From Penicillus capitatus (Eukaryota; Chlorophyta): a stretch of 64,000 bases of DNA. The position numbers were made by a program, and so were the translations under genes. Numbering within the stretch: the first letter of the stretch is position 1; each line of letters starts with the position of its first letter. Positions 43,655-54,473 of this stretch are shown here, piece after piece. The notes under the pieces were generated by a model that was not told the DNA's origin, searched no databases, and worked only from the letters and a program-made list of their open reading frames with translations. The stretch covers positions 372,001 to 436,000 of the forward strand of contig OZ287703.1 of the NCBI GenBank assembly GCA_965649825.1, read 5' to 3'.

Positions 43655-44801
43655 ATGACGATGCAACGTGGTAGGGAGAGACCAGAGAGGACGATGGAGT
43701 GATCCGTGTGTGGTGCTAGCGAAGCGAAACGATGAGCTATGGGCATTGGACTTTGATGGAGTCGTTTGCGATTCCTGTGGGGAAAGCAGTCTCTCGGCAT
43801 GGAAAGTCCGGCATTGGTCAAACGTTGGCTGGTATTCGTGAGATCGTGCGTGGAATAGGCGGCTGCTCGCGTCTGGCCAGAGCTGATGGCAACGGATCAG
43901 GCATCGAAACAAAAAACCGCAATTCTGGACAAGATGCGTATCGTTCGGCCCGTTGTCGAAACGGGGTCAGCCATAGGCCTTCACTCTCTGAGCGTTGGCC
44001 GCTTTTGGTGATAGATACGAGAACATCGTGCAGATTCGTTGTCTCCTCGAAGGAATGGACACGGAGGAGATGCTTCTCCACTGGAATACGATCTTGCCAG
44101 AGCGTATGGAGGAATGGAATCTGCGTCGATCTGAGGTGACGTTTCCTCAAGGCAGCCAGCCATCAACCATCCCCCACAACTATCGCTGTGCATAGCTCGT
44201 TGAGTTATTCGGCGCGACACGCGATGCCTGGATGGCAAGGGATCTGGCATCATGGCTTGCACCCAATGAAATTTTCGACGGCCTTCCTGAGGCATTGCCT
44301 CATCTGATCGAACGTTCCACTGTCTATATCGTCACGACGAAACAGGTGTGGGATTGAACTTGAGGAGACGTGGCCGAGTCCCATGGTTTCTAGGCGCGCT
44401 TTACTCATGTTTTGTTGAGAGACAAGGCCAAGATCGATTTCCCGCTGGATCGCATTCTGTCGACAACGGTCTCGGGGCAACCCAAAACTGAAATTCTCCA
44501 GCAGCTTCAGCGAGAGCACGGCGATCGGCGTTACTTCTTTATCGAAGATAAACTCTCGACCCTTGATAAGGCAAGCAGCCATCGAACGCACAAACATCTG
44601 TGAAGTGACGTCTATCGGAATTAGGTTTGCGCAGATGACAGCCTGCATGACTGGACGCTGTATTTGGCCGATTGGGGATACAACACCGCAAAGGAACGCG
44701 CTCGCGCATCCGAGAATGCAAGGATCGAAATCATCAACCTCAGTCGTTTTGTTTGGCTACTCGAAAACGGTGTCGTGCCGAAGACAACGCGGGGCGTGTG
44801 A
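43655..44801 (+). CDS. HAD-superfamily hydrolase
   Basis: Probable phosphatase. Seven exons: 43655-43670 (16 nt), 43720-43805, 43859-43965, 44015-44135, 44196-44345, 44394-44570, 44625-44801; 277 aa, and the frame closes exactly. HAD motif I is LWALDFDGVVCDS (nucleophile Asp), motif II YIVTTKQ, motif III Lys in KTEILQQL, motif IV YFFIEDKLSTL. The 16-nt first exon supplies the start codon; without it the DFDG frame has no ATG. The last intron (44571-44624) is GC-AG with a perfect AAG/GCAAGC donor. The substrate is unknown; plant and algal relatives of this type are also uncharacterised. Confidence 0.85.
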
Positions 44802-44852
44802 GATGAGCGCCAACGTGACAAGTGACGTGACCGTTCGCCAGACATTGCGTCT

Positions 44853-46816
44853 ATGGATTTCCACATACCGTGTCTCTTCCACTGCGCCCTGTGCGGCGAA
44901 GATAAGCCGATTGATGACGCTGAGCCGCTGGACAACTGTACCTGTCTGTTCTGCCATCGTTGTTTAACGGTTTATCTCGCACAGCAACTCGAGAACAAGC
45001 GGCATCTCCTGGAGAGACAGTCGTTCGAAGAGCATTTCGAAGTGCAACGCACAGGGACGTATGTCGACGACGAAGGACTGATACGCCCAGCGACGGTGGA
45101 GGACGTCGCATTCGGAAACGACTGGGAGGACTCGAGCGTTACGCTCACGCTTGAGGATGGCGGGGAAGTGACGTCTACTTACTGGCGCGTCGCTTTTGCG
45201 GATGAGAAATCGGCGACGATGTCTATGGGAGGGTATGCATGGGTCGAATGTCCAGGAGAAGGTTGCTATGGCATCATCAGCAAGAGCGAGTCGCGGACCC
45301 TCTGCCCCGATGCCTTCGATCAGTTTCTGGAAGCGGAGACGATAGCACATGCCCGTCTGAGTGGCTGCATTCGGTGTCCTTATGAGGATTGCCGTTGCCT
45401 GATCGAACGCCTTGATACAGGAGAGAGATCGGGAAAGCTGATAGGGTCCGATCATGGAGAGCACTACCGTTTTCGATGTGCTGGCTGTCAGCGTGATTTC
45501 TGCGGCGTGTGTTTTGCAAAGCCCTATCATACGGGATTCAATTGTCTGCAGTTTCGAATGCCCAACTGCCGTTACTGCGAACAGAGACTCGATCCTGTCG
45601 AGAGAAGAAGCCTCGAGCGCAAAAAACCGCGGGATCTGACAATTCAACAACTCAAGAGACTCGCCAGACATGCAGCAGTGGACAGCTCCTGGTGTCTGGA
45701 GAAGAGTGATTTTGTTTTCGTGGCCGAGCGCATACGATCTGTCTGCAACAAACCAGAATGTCGGGGATTCTTAAAGAAATCCTGCACCAAGAAGCTGCCT
45801 TGCGGACACGGATGCTGCGGCGTTGGACCGGATGCCAATGATCCCAATATCGTACACAGATGTCTTCCATGCTTTGAACCGGATTGCCCACATTCCAGTT
45901 CCGAGTTCGATGGCTGTCAGATCTGTTGGGAATCGTTTGCTACGCGTCCCTGCATCGAGCTCTCCTGCAAACATCTCATCCATCTAGGTAGGATGGTACT
46001 GTGCAGGAGTGAACGGATAGCTGAAGGAAGTGCATTGCAGAGTGTGCACGGGAGCGGTTGATGCAAGGATATCCTGGTCCTTCCATTAGTTTCAACCATC
46101 TCTACTGTTCCATGTGCGGAACAGCTGGAAGAGAGAACCCTGCCGTGCAGATTGCAACATCTGATTGTTCGTTTGATCATCCACTTCTGAAGAAAGAGAT
46201 CCAACCCGTGCTCCAATTGAGGGAACGTGTCGTAAAGCTTGCAATGGCACGTCTCAAAGCCTCTGACGATATTAAAGATGAAGTCTGGTCCTTTAGAGAT
46301 CAATCGAATACATGTGGACCAGTGCTGCTGGTGTTTAGGCATTGCAGCCAGGAGGCGAATTTCATGGACGCCCTGCAGACTACGCCTTGAAGAAGTACAT
46401 GTTCTACCTGTGCTCCAAATGCAAGAAGCCCTATTTTGGTGGACTACGTGACTGTCAAGCCGCCGCAAACAACGCCGCAGAGTTCAATCCAGAAGACCTC
46501 ATCTGTGGAAGCTGCTGTGCCGTTGCTGCCGGACAGAACTGTCCACGTCATGGAACGACCTTCATTGAATGGAAATGCCGGTAGTACATTGAAACCATAT
46601 GTGTCTGCGAGCCTTGTCTCCTGGTTCAGGTATTGCTGCGACGTGGCCTGTTGGTTTTGTTGGGGGACAACGCATTTCTGTGATCCCTGTCACCGTCATC
46701 TGACACAGCAGATCAAGCCTTGTCGAGGAGAGCAGTGTCCCCTCAAAGTGGAACACCCCAAGCCAGGAACGGAGTTCTGTCTGGGTTGTGCTCTCTGTCG
46801 TCATCGTTACGAATAG
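44853..46816 (+). CDS. E3 ubiquitin ligase: RING-IBR region fused to MYCBP2-like RING-Cys-relay module
   Basis: The first exon holds a RING-like start (CALCGEDK, CTCLFCHRCL) and an IBR-like cluster (CIRCPYEDCRCLIE, CAGCQRDFCGVCF). A second zinc cluster (CGHGCCGVG, CLPCFEPDCPH) leads into a classical RING, CQICWESFATRPCIELSCKH, completed across an intron as HLECARERLM and FNHLYCSMC. Next comes the tandem-cysteine domain known from MYCBP2/PHR1: YALKKYMFYLCSKCKKPYFG, DLICGSC, then KCRYCCDVACWFCWGTTHFC. In MYCBP2 this relays ubiquitin through two cysteines to Thr/Ser. The huge N-terminal part of MYCBP2 is absent. Stop at 46814-46816. Exon limits near 46315-46350 are approximate. Confidence 0.87.
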
Positions 46817-47205
46817 ACAGGAGACACCTTCGACACCGTCTTTGCCGGAGATGTTTGTGAGCTACAAGAACTGAGTGTGGTTTCGTGGATCTATGTGAGT
46901 CGTGGGTCAGTCGTCATGGGAAGTCATTCGGTACATGTTAAACGATGTTGATGCTACATATGCGTATGTCGTCTTCGAATACAACGGCGCTCGTTCCGTG
47001 CAGCGGCCGTCCGTTACGAAGGATCTGTACTCAGCGAGGTGATCTCGGCCGAAAGCGTATCTGTAGAAAAGAGATGGTGACGCCCGGAACGCGTTGGTCT
47101 GTTGCGGCGGTACCTCTCACCTCCTCGGCACGCGTTTCAAGTAAACAGAACTTCGGAGTGCATGTGCGTGTACCTCTCCTGTGGGAGTGACTAGTCTCTG
47201 ATCGG
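46817..47205. promoter_or_regulatory. Intergenic region upstream of TrpA
   Basis: About 390 bp between two plus-strand genes. Overlapping frames on both strands have no family support. Confidence 0.4.
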
Positions 47206-48291
47206 ATGAGAAAACTCAAAACGATGCAAAAGTATGTGTGTGCTGTTCATGACATGCATTGAGGGATTTGAGAATCTCCTGAAGGACGGCGTTTCTTCCG
47301 TTTATCTGCGCCGGAGATCCAGATTTGAAAACAACGGCAGAGGCTCTGCGTTACTTGAGTGAAATATCAACTGTCATTGAACTGGGCGTACCCTATACGG
47401 TGATCAATCACACACGATGCTGCTGCACTTTCCTCGATCTCCCCTTATTTATGTAAAGGATCCTTTGGCAGATGGTCCTGTCATTCACGGTGCCGCTACA
47501 CGTGCCCTAGAACAAGGTCGCATTCATCTCCAAACGTCTTTTCACGGTCACAGAAGAATGATGTGACAGGCACGACACTGAACAAAGTACTGGACATGCT
47601 CTCGACGGTTACACCTGAACTCACGTGTCCAGTACTTCTGTTTACATACTTCAATCCCATCCGTGCACGGGGTCTCGATGTCTTCTGTCGTCGGATCCGA
47701 GAAGCAGGCGTTTCGGGTAGATCTATGGATTTCGCTGTTTTGTGCGAAGGGTCATGCATGATAAGGTTTGCTCGTTCCGGATCTGCCACTGGAGTTGACG
47801 CATGAGATACGGGAGGCCTGTGGGAAGGAAGGCATCGAATTGACGTTGCTTGTGACGCCGACCACACCCAAGGAACGCATGAGAGAGATCGCCAAGTACA
47901 CTCAAGGATTTGTGTATCTCATCAGCGTCACGGGTGTCACCGGAATACGTGCAGAGCTTAATCAGAAACTGCAAACTCTGATCGAGATGCTTCATGACAC
48001 AACAGAGAAATCGGTGACCACTGCCGTCGATGGATACACCGTCCGTGCAGATCTGTCGGTGCCGATGGCTGGCTGTAGGTTTCTGTGGGTTTTGGTGTTT
48101 CGACGGCCGAGCATGCAAAACAGCTACGAGAATGGGGCGCCGATGGCGTCGTGGTTGGCTCTGCTTTAGTCAAGGCACTTCACGTGCGTCCCTCTCCTAC
48201 CCCCTTCTCAATTTTCTCACCATTTCTGCAGGAAGGCGGCATTCCCAAAATGAAAACGGTGGCTCAGTCGATTCAGAGCGGAATTGCTTAA
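47206..48291 (+). CDS. trpA: Tryptophan synthase alpha subunit (free-standing)
   Basis: Cleaves indole-glycerol phosphate to indole. Seven exons: 47206-47231 (26 nt), 47285-47399, 47459-47516, 47570-47716, 47766-48013, 48079-48183, 48232-48291; 252 aa. Motifs: [33 protein letters not shown] (catalytic Glu and Asp), [55 protein letters not shown]. It is not fused to the beta subunit, unlike fungi and many other eukaryotes, and the short basic start (MRKLKTMQK) shows no obvious transit peptide. It has native short introns, so it is not a bacterial contaminant. Confidence 0.95.
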
Positions 48292-48391
48292 GAACTACCT
48301 AACTTTGTTAGTGAGTACAGCATCGATTGCAGTGTCTTCCAAACAAAAAGGCCATCTCGAATCCACGCAAACAGATCCAGTCCAAAACGTC

Positions 48392-49447
48392 TCAAGCCTG
48401 ATCCACGAGCATCGAAATCGCAGATTGGACGTCATTGTTTGTGGCCTGAAGGGCCGTTCTGGCTTGAGACTCGTCAAATCCCATCGATACCAACTGACGC
48501 ACGGCATCGTCCGAAACGGCCACGACTCGTGCCTGCAGCGATCGGCATCAAACATAGGACGTTATACAAAGAGAGACACAGACTCTGCCCTGTGCGCCTC
48601 CTGCTGCACCGTTCTGGTTCAAGTGCTGTCTCCGTCTCCGAGCATTCCGGGCAGTATGCATCGTGACGATCGGTCGAGGAGGACTGGCACCCAGTAACCG
48701 TCCAATCGTACATCCCAACAGCCGACAAACGATCTTTGGAAACTGAGATGCATCGCGGCTCTCACTCAAAAAGCGAATCGCACGTCAGCCTTACTCGAAA
48801 CCTGCGAATTCGTAAAATATTGGAACGGTATGTGAATCCGGCCAAGGTTCCGCACAGAGCTGCCGCCATCGACCCACTGCCAGTCGAGAAGACCAATTGC
48901 AGTCCCATCAAGTACGTAAACACCTATCACGGCGCACGATCCCCTCACCGTCTCTCACTCTGTAACGATCTACTTTATCCGACAGTGGGATGCCAAAGAG
49001 TGTAAATTTCCTTGACGGTGGGATGTCGAAGATGAACTGCAGGAAGGAAGCAAAGATGAAACCGTAAGGACCAGATGGGATGTTCTTGAATCCATAGGCT
49101 ATCTGCATCGCCGTCTGCAGTCCATAGGACAACGTCGCAACGACTGTCGTGTAGGCTCCAAACTTGGCACTGCCCGTTTGGCGTTCCAACACGCGAAAGT
49201 AATAGAGCAATCCCGCTCCAAAAAACATCTCTCCGGTATTGCGAAAGACAAAGCTCTGAACGAACGTTCGAACGGCGGGGTGGAGTGTTTCTACGAGGTC
49301 CAGACGCGCCGCTTGCCACAGAATGGAGGAACCCGTCGTCGTGTAGAACAGAGCCTTCGTGACGGGGGCATTGACTAGAGGCAGAAGGACAACGTCGACA
49401 AGGGTGCTCGCTCGTCGAGGAAGGCTCTTACCAAATCCAGCACTCAT
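48392..49447 (-). CDS. UBAC2: UBAC2-like rhomboid pseudoprotease with UBA domain
   Basis: ER membrane adaptor in ERAD and lipid-droplet control. Exons (minus): 49447-48974, 48923-48795, 48742-48584, 48532-48392; 300 aa. The rhomboid-like core is RNTGEMFFGAGLLYYFRVLE, RQTGSAKFGAYTTVVATLSY, IPSGPYGFIFASFLQFIFDI, IPLSDKV and YLMGLQLVFSTGSG. A basic linker leads to a C-terminal UBA domain, VRQLVSMGFDESQARTALQA. Rhomboid Ser-His catalytic residues are absent, as in UBAC2 and derlins. Convergent with TrpA (100 bp); divergent with Mic10 (start codons 79 bp apart). Confidence 0.9.
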
Positions 49448-49526
49448 GATGAAGTGAGTTCGTTGGCCACGAGGAGCGACACTTGGACGAAATGTTTGAT
49501 TGTTCGTCGTGTGAATTGACGGAAGG

Positions 49527-49803
49527 ATGAATTCGGCATCGTCGATCGACGAGAAATGGGATCAGGTGATCGATCTCTTCCTCAGACGAACGGTCTATGG
49601 AGCCGTGGCCGGAGGCATCGCCGGCGCCGTGCTGTGTCGTAAGGACGCGAAAACGAGGCGACGGTATCGAATGCGCGGATGCGTCGTGTCTAGGACGACC
49701 GGGGGCAAAACTGGCGTTCTTGGCATTTGGGGCCGGATTCGGTTCTGGCGCCGCATACCAAGAGAGTAGCAAAGAGGTGCGCCGGGTCGATTGGGGCGCG
49801 TGA
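49527..49803 (+). CDS. MIC10: MICOS complex subunit Mic10
   Basis: Shapes cristae junctions in the mitochondrial inner membrane. Exons 49527-49638 and 49694-49803; 73 aa. Conserved KWDQVIDLFLRRT start, first membrane segment with GAVAGGIAGAVL, a short positive loop, and a second segment LAFGAGFGSGAAYQ with the family's GxGxGxG-type spacing. The joined arginine codon spans a 55-nt GT-AG intron. Confidence 0.9.
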
Positions 49804-49994
49804 GGTTGGGAGTGTGTTCGTGCAGATGGAGACGATTCTTCAACCGAGACGCGCACAAGGGACATTGGACTAGGCCACAAGAGAGGTGCCATCACTCTGA
49901 ATGTCGCTTCGTTCACATTCCAGTGCAAAGATATTATTCCTTTCGAATCTGTTTTAATCCCTTTTTCCCGAAGACGACACAAATGAATATCTTG
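49804..49994. other. Convergent 3' flanks of Mic10 and EMAPII gene
   Basis: 190 bp between convergent genes; no other feature seen. Confidence 0.4.
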
Positions 49995-50699
49995 TTAAGA
50001 GATGGGTGCTCGAGGTAGTGTTCTGCAAGTGATGGCGCCGCTGGCGACCATCATCGGCTGACCGTCGTACGTGGCAACCCCGTTATCGTCTGTTTGCATC
50101 AACGGCTGGAGTTTCTCCCAGATCTTCTGTTTCTTGATACGGTTTTCGGATTCCGGCGGCGCTTCGCTCGGACCGATACGGATCCGCTCGCCGATGACGG
50201 CATCGGGTGGAGGCAGAAGTGGAGCGACTTTGCCGTTCTCTTTGTCCGATGCACAGAGCAGCATCCCGTGGGATTTGATACCACGGAAATTACGTGCTTT
50301 GAGATTGCAGAGGACGACGACAGAGCTCAAACTTAGGTCTTCGGCAGTGAGGTAGGGTACCAGTCCACTGCAAATCGTCCTTGGTTCCTCCTCTCCGACG
50401 TCGATCTGCTCGACAAAGAGGGCATCGGCGTCCGGATGCCGCTCGCATGACAGAATTTTGCCCACACGAATATCTAAAGCGGAAGGTAACGGTGTCTCTT
50501 CTTTGGACGCTACGGTTGCCTCTCCTTGCTCTGGCGTGTCTTGGATCGCGAAGCATCGCCGGCCTGATCTCTGATAGAATGCCGATATAGGGTTCTCGCG
50601 TAAGAGAGACAGCCGTCGACGCGTGCTCGGAAATGGATGGCTGGGCAAGGGGAGTCTTCTGGTGTTGACGAAAAGAACGCGTCGGACCACACTCGCCAT
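49995..50699 (-). CDS. EMAPII/Arc1-type tRNA-binding domain protein with targeting leader
   Basis: Single exon, 234 aa. The OB-fold tRNA-binding domain is complete: LDIRVGKILSCERHPDADAL, LFVEQIDVGEEEPRTICSGL, VVVLCNLKARNFRGIKSHGM, LLCASDKENGKVAPLLPP. This domain is normally part of MetRS, TyrRS, Arc1p or AIMP1. Here it stands alone behind about 50 residues that are basic and lack acidic residues early on (MASVVRRVLFVNTRRLPLPS), resembling a mitochondrial or plastid leader. It could be an organellar tRNA-binding cofactor; that is inference. Confidence 0.87.
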   Translation of the reverse strand: MASVVRRVLFVNTRRLPLPSHPFPSTRRRLSLLRENPISAFYQRSGRRCFAIQDTPEQGEATVASKEETPLPSALDIRVGKILSCERHPDADALFVEQIDVGEEEPRTICSGLVPYLTAEDLSLSSVVVLCNLKARNFRGIKSHGMLLCASDKENGKVAPLLPPPDAVIGERIRIGPSEAPPESENRIKKQKIWEKLQPLMQTDDNGVATYDGQPMMVASGAITCRTLPRAPIS

Positions 50700-50842
50700 C
50701 GGTCTTGTCGGATTCTGTCCTGCTCACGCAGCAATAACGATCGTCTATCTGCATACACGCATCCATGCATCAATACGACGACACAGACGTGCGGTGTATC
50801 GCCTCAACTAAATCGCACAATCTTCAAAAGACGAAGGCACCA

Positions 50843-52190
50843 ATGAGCGTCGTGGGGTTTGCGGTAGGCGATCACCATGCACGCAATGCGACGTGCCGAA
50901 TAAAACACCAGGATGTCGCTACATGTCTCAAAGAATGGTGGGGAGATGTCAGCGCGTCGGAAAAACTCTTGTCAACGCTGCGTACATTCGTGGCGGCGAA
51001 TGAAGATGTCTCTCTCAGCGAGAACTATCGCAACGGGCTGGCGGATGACATCAACTTGCTGACGAACGTTTGTCGGGGTAACGAATGGCATTCCACACAA
51101 ACATGTCTGTGCCCTAGGCTCTCTTTCAGAACGCACTCAATACTTCGACATCTCCCACAGTCGCGTTGCTGCTGATAAAGGTGAGATCCACAGACGGAAG
51201 AAAACGAGGACAAGTTTGGAAAAAGGTGCTCAAGATTCTTTCGCGAAAGGAGGTTAATCGTAAGAACATCGGCACGTTGTCTTATCGCCCACGACACAGC
51301 ATTCATTTCCTCTTCATCGTATTACAGGCCGAGCAGGAATCTCGACGGTACTCGAGCAGATGTCGTCGAGTTGGCGACAACCAGACATCGCATCCGAAGC
51401 GGCGAATCTCGTTCTCAATCTCTGTTACGAAAGGAAGAACGTCCAGACTGTGCTCGAGCTCAACGGCGTGCAGAGCCTGCTTCGTATTCTGAATACCAGA
51501 CATGAAGAATCGCAAGCAAATGCTGCAGGCGCTTTGCAGAGTATCTGTTTTCAAGTACAGACACGTCGGTGAGTTGTGTACGTATGTTTACCTTTTCGGT
51601 TTTGAGGACATCGGCCGGCGAGCAGTGCGCGGTACGTGCTGTACTCGGAGGCTGGTTCAGCTCACACGGTCGAAGAATCCGACGGTGCGGCTGCGAGCCA
51701 CAGGGGCTCTGCACAATATTTCATCCGATCCAAAAGTACGCCGCTGCTGCTAGGAAGCATTCGATGGAAAGTGTTTTGCGGCGTGCAGGCCATTCAAGAG
51801 ATCCGACAGGCAGACGGAATCCCGCGTTTCGTCTCGCTGCTCAACAACGACGAAGACGTGTCGTTGAAGAGCTCTGTCGCCGGAGCGATTCAGAACATGT
51901 CGCGAGAAACGGCCAGTCGACTGCTCATTCGTGATCTGGGCGCAGTGAAGCCTCTGACGTTACTGTTGTCGTCAACAGACACGCAATCGCAAATCTGCGC
52001 CGCAGGCACCTCCTTACCTGTCGACAGAAGCTCCATTTCATCTTAGTGTCATTCAGGTGCCCTGATGAATCTCCTTGCCACGAATATGGTATCTCCAAAG
52101 AGAGATCGCTTCTTCGCTTTCCTTGCAAACAGCATCAGTTTGTCGAGTGTGTTGGAAGCGATCGACAAAGCATTGCCGTCTTCAGTATGA
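50843..52190 (+). CDS. Armadillo-repeat protein
   Basis: Seven exons: 50843-51067, 51130-51180, 51226-51259, 51328-51554, 51607-51735, 51789-52005, 52057-52190; 338 aa with an intact frame. ARM repeats are clear in the middle: NVQTVLELNGVQSLLRIL, ANAAGALQSICFQ, LVQLTRSKNPTVRLRATGAL, GIPRFVSLLNNDEDVSLKSS, AGAIQNMSRE, LGAVKPLTLLLSS. The last intron (52006-52056) is GC-AG and splits the conserved CAAGAL repeat start. An in-frame ATG at 50765 could extend the N-terminus. The binding partner is unknown. Confidence 0.85.
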
Positions 52191-53569
52191 GTAAGAATTC
52201 TATCACAGATGATCCGCATTGCCTTTGTCATCTGCGAGAATACTCTAATCGAGTAAGCTATTAAGAAGCTGGGATTTAACACTTCTCATGAACGCGTTTT
52301 CTTTGTGAAGCCCTAACTGATGAGTGTCTGTCTGTATTTCTACGTTTTGTTGCATCTATACTTAATGAAGTCTGGATCATTGTGTTTAGCCAAGTCATAA
52401 AGATATGTCGTACTTGGATTCTTAGTTGTTCATGTACGACATCAGGTTTTCTGGAATAGCTCTGCCGTTGCAATATGTTCAGTTCTTTTTGTTGTCTATT
52501 TCTAAATGGCTACATTTCTAGTAACTTCACTAACAATTAGTCCTCTATTTACAGCGCCGTCGTCTACGGTCGACTTTGCCGCACGATGCGGTCTCGCCGG
52601 AAATACGTTGCGCGTATGTCGAACGTCGCGGAGACGGTGTGGAGCAGGAATGGACAAACCTCCACTGCTGTGTTGCTGCGTCCACTGGATACATCGTTCT
52701 CGAATACGGCCAGACTCAGTGGTCCATCTCTACAACGTCACGTCCGACGGTTTGCGCAAATCTGAAACTTACAAACCCGACCTAGCGGAATCGCACACGG
52801 CTCCGCAAATCCGACTGGAATCGCCGCGAAACATGCACCGCTTTTTTTAACGTCGTGGTGGCGACTTCACAAAGCGATTGAGACCAGAAGAGCAGTTGTT
52901 TTTTCTAACGCAGCAGCACCCTAGCGTCCTTTACGGTGACCGTCGCGTTGCGGCCACGCATTATAGAGTTTACACACACCGAAGTGCGTTGGACGGGTTG
53001 TCCAAGACTTTATCGTATTAGCTCATATCCTGGAACACGTCGCCTCAGCGACAAGGATACTCTCTATCTTCGCCGCCATTCCCGCCTTCGTGTTTAATAA
53101 GACAATAGTAAACTGTCTGGGTAAAACGACGCTGTCAAAAACCTTCGCGGAGTTTTATCTTCCCATCCGATGCGTAGTGAAACGAGTAACGACGTTGTCG
53201 GATGCGCCTTCTGTTCTAGAGACGTGCTCGAAACACGCGTTCAGGAGAATGTTAACTGTGAAAGCCTCTTTTGCGATGGCCTGTGAGGAAAAAGAATGCG
53301 ACAGCGAAGTGCGTTTTTTGTTCCGCGACGGGAGTCTGGGGATGTGTATGCGATGTAATGGCCATGTAGCTGCGTACGGTTCTGTATGAGAAGATGCATG
53401 TCCGCTCCAGGAACATCGGCAGCTGTGTAACAGGCAGAAATCGACTGAGAACTCCGTCGCGGAACAACTATAAAAGCGGGCCGAACGCCTCGGTGTTCAC
53501 TTCTCAGGTTTTCTACTCTTCGCCGTTTGGGAATTTGAAATTACGTTCGAGTCGCTCCGGTGTCTAAAG
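52191..53569. other. 1.4-kb region with weak coding signals
   Basis: Open pieces at 52506-52850 and 53090-53389 (the latter Cys-rich, ending CNGHVAAYG) might be exons of short secreted proteins, but no frame, start or family is firm. Confidence 0.3.
53467..53475 (+). promoter_or_regulatory. TATA-box candidate upstream of PAN gene
   Basis: CTATAAAAG in a GC-rich context, about 100 bp before the inferred start codon at 53570. It is the only well-placed TATA element noticed in the window. Confidence 0.45.
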
Positions 53570-54473
53570 ATGTATTACGTGTTCGCTGTCGTTTTGTCCT
53601 TGTTGTCGACGGCAAGTTACTCTTCCGTCTCGCAAAGGCCGTTTACCTGAATGACTACAGGGAGTTCTGTCGCAAGCGGCCGTCCCTATCGAAAATCAAG
53701 GACGCACTCTTCAAGCGCCATGTTCGTTCGATGTTTTTCTCGACGCAATAACAGTGTGCGATTTATGTAGCTGATCCGCCAGTATTCCGCGGAACCGACT
53801 GGTATGGTAAGATGATAAATCGCAAAAGTCTAGTGTAGAGATCTTATGCTGCTGTGACGCAGGAAACGATATCACGAAGTACCAAGTTACTTCGGCACAG
53901 GCATGTTGGGATAAATGCAAAGAGCATCAGGAACCGAATCAGTCAATGAGTAAACAAACGAATGACGTTAACTTTCAATCTAACTAACTTTCGTTGTTAA
54001 GAATGTGTCGCGTACATCTATCGCCCGGATCACTCTGGCGATTGTTATCCCAAGCACACCGTAGGCCCTCCAAGCCCATGTGACGGGTGTGAAGGCTTTA
54101 ATACCGAGGAAGACGTAAACGAGTGTTCTTCCCTTTCTTTTTGCAGAAGCCTTGTGTTGGCCGTAGCTTTCTCTTCTAAACGATCCTAACGTGTACTACG
54201 GGAAGGATAGGCCCGGCAGCGACATTAAACAAATAACAGATGTCGATCAACCTACCAAATGTCTCCAAAAATGCAAAGATCATAACCAAGATCCAATCCA
54301 AAGTACTATCTCGCTTCCGTCTTAACCACTCACTATTCCATGTGCAGCGGTGGAGTGCAAGGCATGGCTTTGGAGACGCGACTATCACCACTGCTATCTC
54401 AAACACGACCCGCTCAATCCCAAGACGGACGAACCTGCCTGTGTGCTTGGAGAGATGCCCTAACATCCAAGAG
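53570..54473 (+). CDS. Secreted PAN/apple-domain protein
   Basis: Starts with a signal peptide (MYYVFAVVLSLLSTASYS). The following exons encode two PAN-like modules. In the first, FRGTDWYG joins NDITKYQVTSAQACWDKCKE and then ECVAYIYRPDHSGDCYPKH. In the second, VYYGKDRPGSDI is followed by DVDQPTKCLQKCKDHN and VECKAWLWRRDYHHCYLKHD, ending at a TAA at 54471. Cysteine spacing fits PAN folds, which bind proteins or glycans at cell surfaces. The joins within 53610-53760 are unresolved; one option uses a GCAAGT donor. PAN modules are common on alveolate and oomycete surface proteins. Confidence 0.65.

Noticed and set aside
43640-43912. Extension of TGS1 upstream to 43912
   Set aside because: The frame is open but has no ATG in that part and would run through the HAD gene's first two exons.
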